Below, one piece after another: positions 53,665-64,000 of a stretch of DNA of 64,000 nucleotides. The DNA is from Blattamonas nauphoetae (Eukaryota > Preaxostyla > Oxymonadida), in contig JARBJD010000014.1 in assembly GCA_033064195.1 (NCBI GenBank), positions 496,001 to 560,000 on the forward strand. The letters run 5' to 3'. A model generated the notes under the pieces. The model was not told the DNA's origin. It searched no databases and saw only the letters and a list, made by a program, of their open reading frames with translations. Numbering within the stretch: position 1 is the stretch's first letter; each line of letters opens with the position of its first letter. A program made the translations under genes and the position numbers.

Positions 53665-54745
53665 CCCTCGTGTGATCATCCCCTCCCCTCACCTCGTGTG
53701 ATCGTCCCCTCCCCTCGTGTGATCATCCCCTCACCTCGTGTGATCATCCCCACCACTCCCCTCGTGTGATCATCCCCACCCCTCACCTCGTGTGATCATC
53801 CCCTCCCCTCACCTCGTGTGATCATCCCCTCCCCTCACCTCGTGTGATCATCCCTCCCCTCACCTCGTGTGATCATCCCTCCCCTCACCTCGTGTGATCA
53901 TCCCTCCCCTCACCTCGTGTGATCATCCCTCCCCTCACCTCGTGTGATCATCCCCTCCCCCTCACCTCGTGTGATCATCCCTCCCCTCACCTCGTGTGAT
54001 CATCCCCACCCCTCACCTCGTGTGATCATCCCCTCCCCTCACCTCGTGTGATCATCCCTCCCTTCACCTCGTGTGATCATCCCCTCCCCTCACCTCGTGT
54101 GATCATCCCCTCCCCTCACCTCGTGTGATCATCCCCTCCCCTCACCTCGTGTGATCATCCCTCCCTCACCTCGTGTGATCATCCCCACCCCTCCCCTCGT
54201 GTGATCATCCCCACCCCTCACCTCGTGTGATCATCCCCTCCCTTCACCTCGTGTGATCATCCCTCCCCTCACCTCGTGTGATCATCCCCACCCCTCACCT
54301 CGTGTGATCATCCCTCCCCTCACCTCGTGTGATCATCCCCTCCCTTCACCTCGTGTGATCATCCCTCCCCTCACCTCGTGTGATCATCCCCTCCCCTCAC
54401 CTCGTGTGATCATCCCCCCCTCACCTCGTGTGATCATCCCCTCCCCTCACCTCGTGTGATCATCCCCACCCCTCACCTCGTGTGATCATCCCCTCCCCTC
54501 ACCTCGTGTGATCATCCCTCCCTTCACCTCGTGTGATCATCCCTCCCTCACCTCGTGTGATCATCCCTCCCTCACCTCGTGTGATCATCCCCTCCCTCAC
54601 CTCGTGTGATCATCCCTCCCTCACCTCGTGTGATCATCCCTCCCTCACCTCGTGTGATCATCCCCACCCCTCACCTCGTGTGATCATCCCCACCCCTCCC
54701 TCGTGTGCTCATTCCCTCCCCTCACCTCGTGTGCTCATTCCCTCT
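53665..54745 (+). repeat. Minisatellite in hAT A, about 43 units
   Basis: Units of about 22-28 bp built on the constant core CACCTCGTGTGATCATCCC, separated by a C/T tract of variable length (CCTC, CTCC, CACC). I counted about 43 cores by hand. Edge units are degenerate (GTGCTCATTC at the right end). It starts just after the captured gene fragment. Confidence 0.95.
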
Positions 54746-55040
54746 TGCCCCTTCGCACGGTCATCACAGCCTATCCACACTCCAAAACGTCACTTTCCCA
54801 CCTCATCCTCTTAAATTGCTTTTTCTTCCTCATTTTCACGCATCCACATGTAACCTTCCTATTTCACTCTTATTGCTTTCGTCATTACTTTATTAATTCC
54901 TGGGTTTAGTCGTCTACAGAAAGAATTGGTTGATCAAGCCCATCGTTGCGACTTACGAGTGGTGACCTCCTAATTAGGCGCTGTCCGAGGACGGACAGCG
55001 CCTCACCTTGTCCGGACAATTGCTCCTCACTAGCAAAGCC

Positions 55041-55819
55041 CTGCTCAAGAGTATTTGACTCTTAATCATATCCACCCGCTCGACACACCTCTCGTTCAAG
55101 ATCCAGCTCAGCTCATCAACCAAAACGTCGACCTCATTGACCACTCAGGTCACGCCACCCACACATTCTCGACTCTCATTCAAAATCCAACCACCATCTC
55201 CGACAGCCTCTTCACTCTCAGAGAGCATTCCTCACTCCAACTGCAAGCGTTGAATATTCAGGTGGATTGTGGTTCAACTTCTCCAATGATTGAAGTGGAT
55301 GTGGACTCCAACTTGATGTTTTGGTTTGGCATCGTGTTTGGAGCAGAAGGGCAATTCCATCGCCCATTCATCCAAGCACAAGGCCGTGTCCACATTGACA
55401 CGGTTCACTTCATGGCAATGTCGTTTGACAGCCATTCGTGCATCACAATGACAGCTGGTGACTTCACTATCCAAGCAAATTACGAAAGTTCAATTATGTC
55501 GAGTGCAGTGAACCTCACAACCACGGGAAACGGTGCATTTCTGTCAGCTCATGCAGCAAGTGTCAGCCTAAACCACACAATGTTTGTGAATTGTTCAGCA
55601 CGATCGGGTGGTGCCGTGCTCATCTCTGACTCCAATTCCTTATCTGTTTCTGAGATTCGTTTCGTCAATTGCTCAGCCAGCGCGGATGGAGGCGCGGTAT
55701 TCATCGACCACCAGTTAGGCCCCGAAAAGGTCATTCTCCATGTCCAGTGTTCATCTTGCTCAGCCAAACGAGGCGGTGGATTATTTCTAAGCGGATCAAC
55801 ACAGACTCATTTCAGTCTA
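55041..55819 (+). CDS. Large surface beta-helix protein, middle part
   Basis: Open from the right-hand target site of hAT A to the left-hand target site of the second fold-back element. It reads EYLTLNHIHPLDTPLVQDPA and LTTTGNGAFLSAHAASVSLN, then clear F..NC/GGAV repeats (TMFVNCSARSGGAVLISDS; IRFVNCSASADGGAVFIDH; CSAKRGGGLFLSGS). The last codon CTA (55817-55819) ends with the TA of the target, and the frame goes on without loss at 61609. A stop at 55849 lies inside the element, not in the gene. Confidence 0.82.
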
Positions 55820-56056
55820 CAGTCGGTCGGACTGTTGAGTAATTTGTAACTCGTCACATCAAACGTGCCACTGTAGAATTCTTTGTTTTCACGAAAATGA
55901 AAAAAGTGTCAAACCTCCGTCTAAGTCGTGTGTCGGTATTCGATGTTCTTTCAAAAAGATCATTCAGAATTTCATAGAACATTTCATACATCGTTGTTTT
56001 GCTCATTCATCACCTGTCTTTGTCATCGTGCTCTGAGAGAATGAGGAGAGTACTCA

Positions 56057-56697
56057 TAGTAGTGTTAGAAAACCGCCCGTGTTCAGAAACCCGCAACGGG
56101 TGTTGGAAAAGCCGCAACCGGACGATCTTCATCATAATAAAGCTCTTTATCCATTTCTACACACTAATCTCCAATTTTCTCACCTTTTTGAAAAAATCAA
56201 TCACAAACAATCGTGAAGTGACTCAATTTAAACTGATCTTTCACGAGACTCTGAGTTGAAGTCAATATCTGTATGAGTCCCGATATTATCTCCTCCTCCG
56301 AATGTTGCATCTATTAGATTATCTCAGGTATGATTTTAAGAAAGAGACATACTTCATTGTTGACACTTGGTAATTCTCCCTTGAATCGCTGATCATCTCA
56401 CTACCAATGGTCGGGTGGAGTTGAAAAACAGGTATATTTGAGAATCGAGACGAGCTTTGTGGTTGAATGACATGAATTGAGTCATGGGCTTAGAAACACC
56501 AATTTTGGTTTGAATCATGACCCATTGATGTCAATGTCGCATTTCACAGATGTGTTTTACCTCTTCATTTTTTCCAGAAAACTTATTCATTCCTTCTGTA
56601 GAGACCATGAGAAAAACAGAATAATGCATGAATGAAGTGGCGGTTTTATCACGCTGGTTGCGGTTTTCTGACGGTTTGCGGTTTTCTAACACCACTA
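56057..56697. mobile_element. MITE with 3-bp (TCA) target duplication
   Basis: A 641-bp element with ends TAGTAGTGTTAGAAAACCGC and complement (one mismatch), flanked by TCA at 56054-56056 and 56698-56700. The right arm of the surrounding fold-back element preserves the empty site (GAGTACTCAATTGG read on the opposite strand), which proves the insertion. A 3-bp duplication occurs in PIF/Harbinger- and CACTA-type elements; the superfamily is undecided. Confidence 0.88.
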
Positions 56698-58659
56698 TCA
56701 ATTGGAAAAAATGAGACAATATTGGACGATACCGTGTCAACGTATTGTTGACCTATTGTGCTGTGCGCATTCAATGGTCTCATGCAATCAGCTTGCGAAA
56801 AACGACGAATCAGTCGAGGAGGAGAAAAATGGTCTACTTTCGTTGAATCTGAAACTGGAGTGCTAGACACGATAAAAGAGGACTAGATAAGAGATATATC
56901 CTGAAATCAAACCTAAATTGTTGATAGAGAGTCTACAATAGCACATCGTTTGACGATCCAATCAACACAATCATCTGATTTCCTGAGACTCGATTCAATG
57001 CTGATCATCCGAATTGAGAGTTCTTCAATGATTGTTTGTTAAAGTGTGATGAATCTGTCCAATATCCACTAATTTTGATTTCACTCCTTGTCTCAATCTT
57101 GGAATCTACACTTTCAAATTGTATGTCGAATTAGTAAATTGTTTAAAGTCTCAAACTAAATCTGTTATTTGGATGATAAAAGACATCGTCCTCGTAGTCA
57201 AACAGGAGTTGACAAAGAGTTGTGATTCAAATCCCGTTCTAACTAGTGGATGGGATAACACCAATATATAGGCCTCAGGTTGAGAAAGTTACACAGGAAA
57301 GCTGACAAAGAGTAGGGATGAGCAACGGACGGACAAAACCACGTTCTCCTCGGACATCGGACAGAGACCCTGTCCAAGTCGGAAAGAAGTGTTTCTTGTG
57401 GCTTAAATAGACGTGATTGACACTCAATTTTTCCTCCAATTCATCCAAGATGTTAATTTTGTTCAGATTTTGTCTTTCAAAAAAATCAAAAACGAGTATT
57501 AGAGAATTCGGACAAAAATCCCATAAATTGCCGAATTGTCCTGGCCTGTCCGATCTTGGACATGAGCTCATTTGGTGAAAAAAAGAGTCGTCTGAATTTC
57601 TTCACGAGGCATTTATGATCATTTGGAAACGGACAATCGTGTCCAGTCCTGGACAGGTCCGGATCGTCCTCCCCATCGGATGGTGACTTCGACTCACATT
57701 TTCTCTCAGAGACCATTACATCGCAATTCGAATTCCCTTGTCCATTCCACACTTCTTTTATCCAATTGTCACTCATTGCTGTCTCCATTGAATTTCAAAC
57801 TTGTGGAGATCTCCACAATTCACACTTTGCCCATCTCCTCACTCTCGATGATGTCACACTGAATTGACACATGGAAAATGAACAATATCAGTATTCATTT
57901 TTATTATCGTTTCACTCTTCTCTACCTCTTTCTCTTCATTTGTCTGTAATAGATGATAAAATCTTTCTCCAATCAGAAATGGACATAAATAGAAGAAATC
58001 TGGATCACAAACAACATCAGTATGCATCTTTTTTTCTTTCTCCACTCATATTCATCGATTAGTCTCATTACACGCCTCCTCTTTTCTTCCAAACAAAACG
58101 CAGAAGATCAAGGACATCACATTCCCGACACTGTCCACAATTCTGCTTTTCTCATTGTCAGTTCATTATCTGAAGGAAAGGTTCACATCTTCAGACTCGA
58201 CACAATGTCTAATTCACTCACAATCGAGAACCGCCTTGAGATCAAACTGAAGGAGTCTCTGAACATCACAGCATATTTTTGAAAAGCGGAGACACGGAAC
58301 GGATCCTCTTATCATGCACGCGGGACATGTCGTGTTCAGCAGGTCTTATTCATGCGTCAAATTACAGAACGAGAGTAATCGGTTCATTCAAAACCAGCTT
58401 CCAAGGATTTGGCGGATGATGAACTTCTTCTTGATCAATCTCCGAAACGAACCGTGAAGTGCGACTATGTCAACACTCCATTATTCTGTTCGGATTCGCA
58501 ATCGATGAGGAGCCGACCCCAGAAAAATGCAACAATCAGGACGGATTTCCACGCGTACTCGACTTAAACAACCATCAATTTCATGCGCAACAGTACCTAG
58601 TCTCATCTACCACGCTGAATCTTTGAGGAAAATGAACAAGAATCTGTCACATATAGTCG

Positions 58660-59199
58660 GTGGACGAAAATCATCATCATGAGTCTCTGACGGGGAAGAA
58701 CAAAGCCAACCACCATGACGAAAGGACAAACTTCATATTTATCTTCACACACTGCTCGATTTTGGTATCATTGATGATAATTGATTGCGGATGGATGGGA
58801 ACATCGGCTGGAAAACTCTCGAACTCCAACGTGACTGTCTCGTCGAGTACGATCATCTCAAATCCTGAATGTTCCCCATTTATGATTGTCTGTTCTGAGG
58901 GGAACGATGACAGTTCGATTTCGATCATTGACGTTGTTCACAGATCGAGTGAACTTCGGACGCTCCTTCCTCTGACAGCCATTTCGTCACTCAACCATCT
59001 CGACTCCTCCCAACCGTCCTGCTCTGAGATGAACTCTGATGTCTCCGTCAGTTGCTCCGGTCTCTCGATCGACGATGCGTCCCTCGTTCTTGGATCTGGT
59101 CGTCTCTCTCTATCCCGAAAACACCGACCGACCAACCGCACATTTGTCGTCTCCTTCAACAGGCGCGGGGTATTTGACATCCCTGCTGTCAATGCCTGA
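58660..59199 (+). pseudogene. Captured surface-gene fragment in hAT B
   Basis: Near-identical to 53084-53602 (SSSTIISNPECSPFMIVCSE; SVSCSGLSIDDASLVLGSGR). A small length change near 59105 alters the end of the frame. The presence of the same fragment in both copies shows that capture came before the element multiplied. Confidence 0.6.
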
Positions 59200-59221
59200 A
59201 GAATCAATGGAATCGTTCCCC

Positions 59222-60755
59222 ACCCCTCACCTCGTGTGATCATCCCTCCCTCACCTCGTGTGATCATCCCTCCCCTCACCTCGTGTGATCATCCCCACCC
59301 CTCACCTCGTGTGATCATCCCCTCCCCCTCACCTCGTGTGATCATCCCCTCCCCCTCACCTCGTGTGATCATCCCCACCCCTCACCTCGTGTGATCATCC
59401 CTCCCCTCACCTCGTGTGATCATCCCCTCCCCTCACCTCGTGTGATCATCCCCACCCCTCACCTCGTGTGATCATCCCTCCCTCACCTCGTGTGATCATC
59501 CCTCCCTTCACCTCGTGTGATCATCCCCACCCTTCACCTCGTGTGATCATCCCCTCCCTTCACCTCGTGTGATCATCCCCTCCCCCTCACCTCGTGTGAT
59601 CATCCCCTCCCCCTCACCTCGTGTGATCATCCCCTCCCCTCACCTCGTGTGATCATCCCCACCCCTCACCTCGTGTGATCATCCCTCCCCTCACCTCGTG
59701 TGATCATCCCCACCCCTCACCTCGTGTGATCATCCCCACCCTTCACCTCGTGTGATCATCCCTCCCTTCACCTCGTGTGATCATCCCTTCCCTCACCTCG
59801 TGTGATCATCCCCACCCTTCACCTCGTGTGATCATCCCCTCCCTTCACCTCGTGTGATCATCCCCTCCCCTCACCTCGTGTGATCATCCCCACCCCTCAC
59901 CTCGTGTGATCATCCCCTCCCCTCACCTCGTGTGATCATCCCCTCCCTTCACCTCGTGTGATCATCCCCTCCTCACCTCGTGTGATCATCCCCACCCCTC
60001 ACCTCGTGTGATCATCCCTCCCTCACCTCGTGTGATCATCCCTCCCCTCACCTCGTGTGATCATCCCTCCCCTCACCTCGTGTGATCATCCCCTCCCCCT
60101 CACCTCGTGTGATCATCCCCTCCCCTCACCTCGTGTGATCATCCCCCCCCTCACCTCGTGTGATCATCCCCTCCCCTCACCTCGTGTGATCATCCCCTCC
60201 CCTCACCTCGTGTGATCATCCCCTCCCTTCACCTCGTGTGATCATCCCCTCCCTTCACCTCGTGTGATCATCCCCTCCCCTCACCTCGTGTGATCATCCC
60301 CTCCCTTCACCTCGTGTGATCATCCCCTCCCCTCACCTCGTGTGATCATCCCCTCCCTTCACCTCGTGTGATCATCCCCTCCCCTCACCTCGTGTGATCA
60401 TCCCCTCCCTTCACCTCGTGTGATCATCCCTCCCTCACCTCGTGTGATCATCCCCTCCCTTCACCTCGTGTGATCATCCCCTCCCTTCACCTCGTGTGAT
60501 CATCCCCTCCCCCTCACCTCGTGTGATCATCCCTCCCTTCACCTCGTGTGATCATCCCCTCCCCCTCACCTCGTGTGATCATCCCCTCCCTTCACCTCGT
60601 GTGATCATCCCCTCCCCTCACCTCGTGTGATCATCCCTCCCTCACCTCGTGTGATCATCCCTCCCTTCACCTCGTGTGATCATCCCTCCCTTCACCTCGT
60701 GTGATCATCCCTCCCTCACCTCGTGTGATCATCCCCTCCCCTCACCTCGTGTACT
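59222..60755 (+). repeat. Minisatellite in hAT B, about 60 units
   Basis: The same CACCTCGTGTGATCATCCC core as in hAT A, about 60 units by hand count, with the C/T tract varying between units. The last unit reads GTGTACTCATTC, close to the edge unit in A. The array is about 0.45 kb longer than in A. Confidence 0.95.
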
Positions 60756-61608
60756 CATTCCCTCCTGCCCCTTCGCACGGTCATCACAGCCTATCCACAC
60801 TCCAAAACGTCACTTTCCCACCTCATCCTCTTAAATTACTTTTTCTTCCTCATATTCACGCATCCACATGTAACCTTCCTATTTCACTCTTATTGTTTTC
60901 GTCATCAATTTATTAATTCCTGGGTTTAGTCGTGTACAGAAAGAAGTGGTTGATCAAGCCCATTGTTGCGACTTACGAGTGGTGACCTCCTAATTAGGCG
61001 CTGTCCGAGGACGGACAGCGCCTCACTTTGTCCGGACAATTGCTCCTCACTAACAAAGAGAGGGATACCTTGAGATTTCAACCTTGCTAATGAATATCAG
61101 TGTGTTGATTGGGTTGTCAAACGATGTGCTATTGTAGACTCTCTATCAACAATTTAGGTTTGATTTCAGGATATATCTCTTATCTAGTCCTCTTTTATCG
61201 TGTCTAGCACTCCAGTTTCAGATTCAACGAAAGTAGACCATTTTTCTCCTCCTCGACTGATTCGTCGTTTTTCGCAAGCTGATTGCATGAGACCATTGAA
61301 TGCGCACAGCACAATAGGTCAACAATACGTTGACACGGTATCGTCCAATATTGTCTCATTTTTTCCAATTGAGTACTCTCCTCATTCTCTCAGAGCACGA
61401 TGACAAAGACAGGTGATGAATGAGCAAAACAACGATGTATGAAATGTTCTATGAAATTCTGAATGATCTTTTTGAAAGAACATCGAATACCGACACACGA
61501 CTTAGACGGAGGTTTGACACTTTTTTCATTTTCGTGAAAACAAAGAATTCTACAGTGGCACGTTTGATGTGACGAGTTACAAATTACTCAACAGTCCGAC
61601 CGACTGTA

Positions 61609-64000
61609 CCCCCATACTCTCTTTCCATCTTTCTGACAAGCTACTATATGCACTCGTTTGAGAACTGTCGTGCCGAGAAGGGAGCTGGCATTTTCTTCGA
61701 TGGAGAGCTTGATTTTCATCATCTCTCGCTTGATTCAGTCGCATTCAACAACTGGAACCAAGTCGGACTCGGAACGGATCTCTACTTCGCTGAGGGAATC
61801 CTCGTTGAGAATCCTGACTCCATCGCTGAATCCCTCCAATATGTGATCTCAGCAAGCAGACCGTCCTCAGATCTCACAAAACACTCCCACGTGTTCTTTG
61901 AAGCTGATCCTTCCCTCTTTTTCGACCTCTTCTGGCGTGACGTCAAACTGGAAGGGTCAAGCTCAGCGCTTATGACTCCAATCATCGACACACGTCTTCA
62001 TTCTCCCGGAGAGCTCACTCCTTATCTGCATCGCATGGACGAAGAAGGCAACCTTTTGGAGACGCCTGTGTTTATGGAGGGTCAATTCTATGCCTTCGAA
62101 CGTGGTTTCTGCACCAATCAACACCTTGTCTTCTTTTACAATCCACTCTGGCCGAATTGTGGCCCAATCGCCGTCGCTGCTGATTATTTTCATCCGTCGT
62201 ACGATCCTGTCATGTTCGAGATCGGAGCCGATGCAACGATCGAATTCAAAGAAGTGCAATTCAACTTTGCACTCTCTGCAACGATGATGCTGCTCACAGA
62301 TCCTTCAGCCATCGGAAATGTCGATGGCTGTACTTTCACTTTCATCCCATCCGTCGAACAGAAAGTCGCCCTTTTCGAGGTTGTCGATGGGACACTCACT
62401 GTTAAGAACACTGTCTTCACGCTCAAAGGAAGTGAAGCACCTTTCGGTGAAGATGATTTCTTCACCACAGCTGCCCCAATTCTCCTCATTTCACCATCCA
62501 CTTCACCGTCCGCCTCTCCCAAAATCGTTCTCGACACTGTGACGTTCAAGCGGATCAAGCTGGGTGAAGGAGTGGAGGGACTGATGGTGTTTGATATCAC
62601 TTCGTTTGTCTCATTGAAAGATGTGGAATACGTCGACTGCAATCAAACTTCGACTGAACTCTCGAAACGGATTGTGGTTGCAGGATGGGATCTGGAACGA
62701 GTGGAACCAGCTAAATTTGAGGGTTTCTCATTCCTGACAGCGTCGGACACACTGAACTGGGGAATTGACACGGCTGAACCGATGGAAAGCACATGGCGTG
62801 AAGTTCCTCTCTTCGTCGTTCTGTTTCAATTCAAAGGCCCGCTCGTTCATGTCCATCCAAAAGGAAAGGATCTGATTGGATGCGGAGATGTGACTCGGAG
62901 CTGTCGTGGACTGATTCGCGCAGGGAAGAATCTTGCGGGTGACACCGCCTGCACACTCACCGTTGTGGAATCGTCATTTTTGGATGGAGTGTTCGATCCC
63001 GAGACAAAATCGACGTCTGTTCAGTCGTCAGCTGCGAAGAGCACGATTGCTGTTGAAAAGGGAGGAGTGATTGTGAACAGTCTCGATGGCGGCCAGGCTC
63101 CGTTCCTCACTCTCTCTCGCCTCTCCTTCTCTCTCCCTCCATCACTCGACTCCGACCCGCTGATGAAGTCACTTGGAGGGGAGTTGAAGATCGACACGTG
63201 CTGGTTCGTCTGCTCGTCTGTGATCGACTTCTCTCTCGTCTCAGCGACGAGAGGAGTTGCGACAATCAACGAACTGTCGATTTCGAACGATCTCCGATTC
63301 TCCAAACCAGCCTTCGATCTTTCTGATCTGTCATCAGCGAAGTTCCATTCCGTGACATATCACAACTTGAACGAACTCACCTTCATCAGAATCAAAGGAT
63401 CTTCCGACCAGAAAACAAACGTCTCGATCACCCTTTCCACATTCAAGGGCAGTGAATCAAAACAAAATGAAGAAACCGAAGCATCGGAGCTGTTCTGTTC
63501 GTGGGAGACAGGATTGGTTCGGGTGACAGACTGTAGCTGCGATGTCTCGTGGACGACATTCTCTCATCTTCGGCAGGGAGCGATCCACGCGACGAACAGC
63601 GACATCACGTTCCAACAGTCGAGCCTGACGAACAATGGAATCTCGACTGTCTCGTTTCCCTCGGCTCGACAGAACATCAGGTGTATTGGGGCAAGCAGGG
63701 TCAGTTTTGAGACGTCGCCAGTGGGAACTGGAGAAGAGAAGAACGCTTGGGTGAGTGGAGATTCGGAATGTGTTGTGGAAGCTGTTGTTGGAGAAGAACG
63801 AGCACAGTTCTTTGAACCGACGCTGGATTCGAATAAGAGTTCGAGCACTCTGAACAAGAAAGGTAAGAAATATGAAGTTTCAATCGTTGGGACGACACTG
63901 ATTCCATGTGGATTGTCACTGGAAGTGTTTGAGAATGGGAACCAATCAACCAAACAGGTTCTGATTCCTTTGTCTGAGATTGCATCAGAATGGAACGAGA
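61609..64000 (+). CDS. Large surface beta-helix protein, 3' part, runs off the window
   Basis: From the right-hand target of fold-back element 2 one plus-strand frame (codons starting at 61609 and every third base) is open to the window edge, about 797 codons, without ATG-to-stop limits. It reads FENCRAEKGAGIFFDGELDF, NWNQVGLGTDLYFAEGILVE, HLVFFYNPLWPNCGPIAVAA, GDVTRSCRGLIRAGKNLAGD, WETGLVRVTDCSCDVSWTTF and, near the edge, YEVSIVGTTLIPCGLSLEVF. The last motif resembles the membrane-proximal stretch of the decayed gene at the left edge (FDLTMKGMNLIPFSL), so a TM segment and perhaps a kinase tail may follow outside the window. Minus-strand frames over this region are shadows. Confidence 0.85.

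Larger units (their letters stand above)
51888..55032. mobile_element. hAT-like element A
   Basis: A 3145-bp element with short imperfect TIRs (TAGGGATGAGC at the left; TAGTGAGGAGC read inward from the right) and an 8-bp duplication GCAAAGCC at 51880-51887 and 55033-55040. Eight-bp duplications and TAGGG-type ends are typical of hAT elements. The ends are studded with GGACA/TGTCC motifs (over ten in the first 350 bp; more in the last 50), like subterminal transposase-binding repeats. No transposase is found. The inside holds a surface-gene fragment (53084-53602) and a minisatellite (53665-54745). It is a close copy of 57313-61052. The host gene frame continues from CAAAGC to CCTGCTCAAGAG across the target. 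Confidence 0.9.
57313..61052. mobile_element. hAT-like element B
   Basis: A 3740-bp second copy of the element at 51888. It has the same ends (TAGGGATGAGC; CTCCTCACTA) and the 8-bp duplication ACAAAGAG at 57305-57312 and 61053-61060. Differences from copy A are a longer minisatellite and about 150 bp at 58282-58432 (AAAAGCGGAGACACGG on) that are missing from A. Otherwise the interiors are almost the same, so the copies are young. It sits in the core of fold-back element 2. Confidence 0.9.
55820..61606. mobile_element. Fold-back element 2 (TA target), with two nested elements
   Basis: The ends read CAGTCGGTCGGACTGTTGAG and complement, flanked by TA at 55818-55819 and 61607-61608. The left arm is 55820-56056 plus 56701 to about 56975; the right arm is about 61095-61606. 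The arms are inverted copies of about 500 bp that look nearly identical. The total span of 5787 bp includes the 641-bp MITE (56057-56697, left arm only) and hAT B (57313-61052, in the centre), so the element was originally about 1.4 kb, like fold-back element 1. No transposase is seen. It is inserted in the surface gene. Confidence 0.9.

Noticed and set aside
53665-54745. CRISPR-like regular array
   Set aside because: Units are contiguous variants of one 22-28 bp sequence with no unique spacers, and the setting is a eukaryotic hAT-like element. It is a minisatellite. The same holds for 59222-60755.
51888-61606. Programmed DNA elimination of internal sequences, as in ciliates
   Set aside because: The segments have ordinary transposon hallmarks (TIRs and superfamily-typical target duplications of 2, 3, 8 and 9 bp) with no common junction rule, so recent insertion is simpler.
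61658-63985. Many short minus- and plus-frame candidates at the right edge
   Set aside because: All lie over the single open surface-protein frame 61609-64000, which has the family motifs.
1-64000. Reassigned stop codons (as in some oxymonads)
   Set aside because: Intact F, G and LRR genes end at TAG, TAA or TGA at the same homologous position (for example F3 TAG, F6 TAA, F10 TAG, LRR1 TGA), so all three act as stops.
1-64000. LTR or other retroelements, Polintons, rRNA and tRNA genes
   Set aside because: I looked for long direct terminal repeats, reverse-transcriptase or integrase motifs, capsid-like frames and tRNA-like arms and found none that I could support.

Overview
The window looks like gene-dense nuclear DNA of a protist with very short spliceosomal introns, canonical stop codons and a heavy load of DNA transposons. 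The large beta-helix surface proteins, the receptor-like pseudokinase and the families of look-alike helical proteins remind me of anaerobic flagellates of the Preaxostyla (oxymonads such as Blattamonas). That placement rests on remembered protein character, not on a search. No rRNA, tRNA or CRISPR was recognised.

Layout. 1-2112 (minus) is a decayed surface-protein gene. From 4.5 to 46.5 kb runs an array of about 14 copies of one paralogous helical-protein family, called F here (F1 minus; F2-F10 plus; one C-terminal stub), with a diverged branch called G (G1-G3). Most F genes share a 16-bp upstream motif (TTGATCGTCCCATYGA) about 25-80 bp before the ATG and a 38-43 nt intron 16-31 nt into the coding sequence. 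Between the copies lie debris of other genes, an intact-looking pseudokinase exon on the minus strand (7.8-10.3 kb), and, from 38 to 48 kb, three head-to-tail modules of F gene plus leucine-rich-repeat gene. From 48.6 kb to the right edge runs one very large surface beta-helix gene, cut by nested transposons.

Mobile elements. At least ten DNA elements can be delimited to the base by terminal inverted repeats and target-site duplications: two ~600-bp MITEs (TA target), two CAGTCAG-ended MITEs, a 1.78-kb Mutator-like element carrying a host gene fragment, a 1.32-kb mariner with DD41D spacing, two fold-back elements (TA target), a 641-bp MITE (TCA target), and two hAT-like elements (8-bp target duplications), each holding a captured surface-gene fragment and a long 25-28 bp minisatellite. 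Where elements sit inside otherwise open F2, F4 and the surface gene, the host frame reads straight on across the target site, so these insertions look young.

How it fits together. The F/G array appears to expand by tandem duplication with gene conversion, each unit carrying its own promoter motif and microintron. The transposons, none seen with an intact transposase except a one-frameshift mariner, are now breaking up both the array and the surface gene. No function is known to me for F/G. All similarity statements are by eye.
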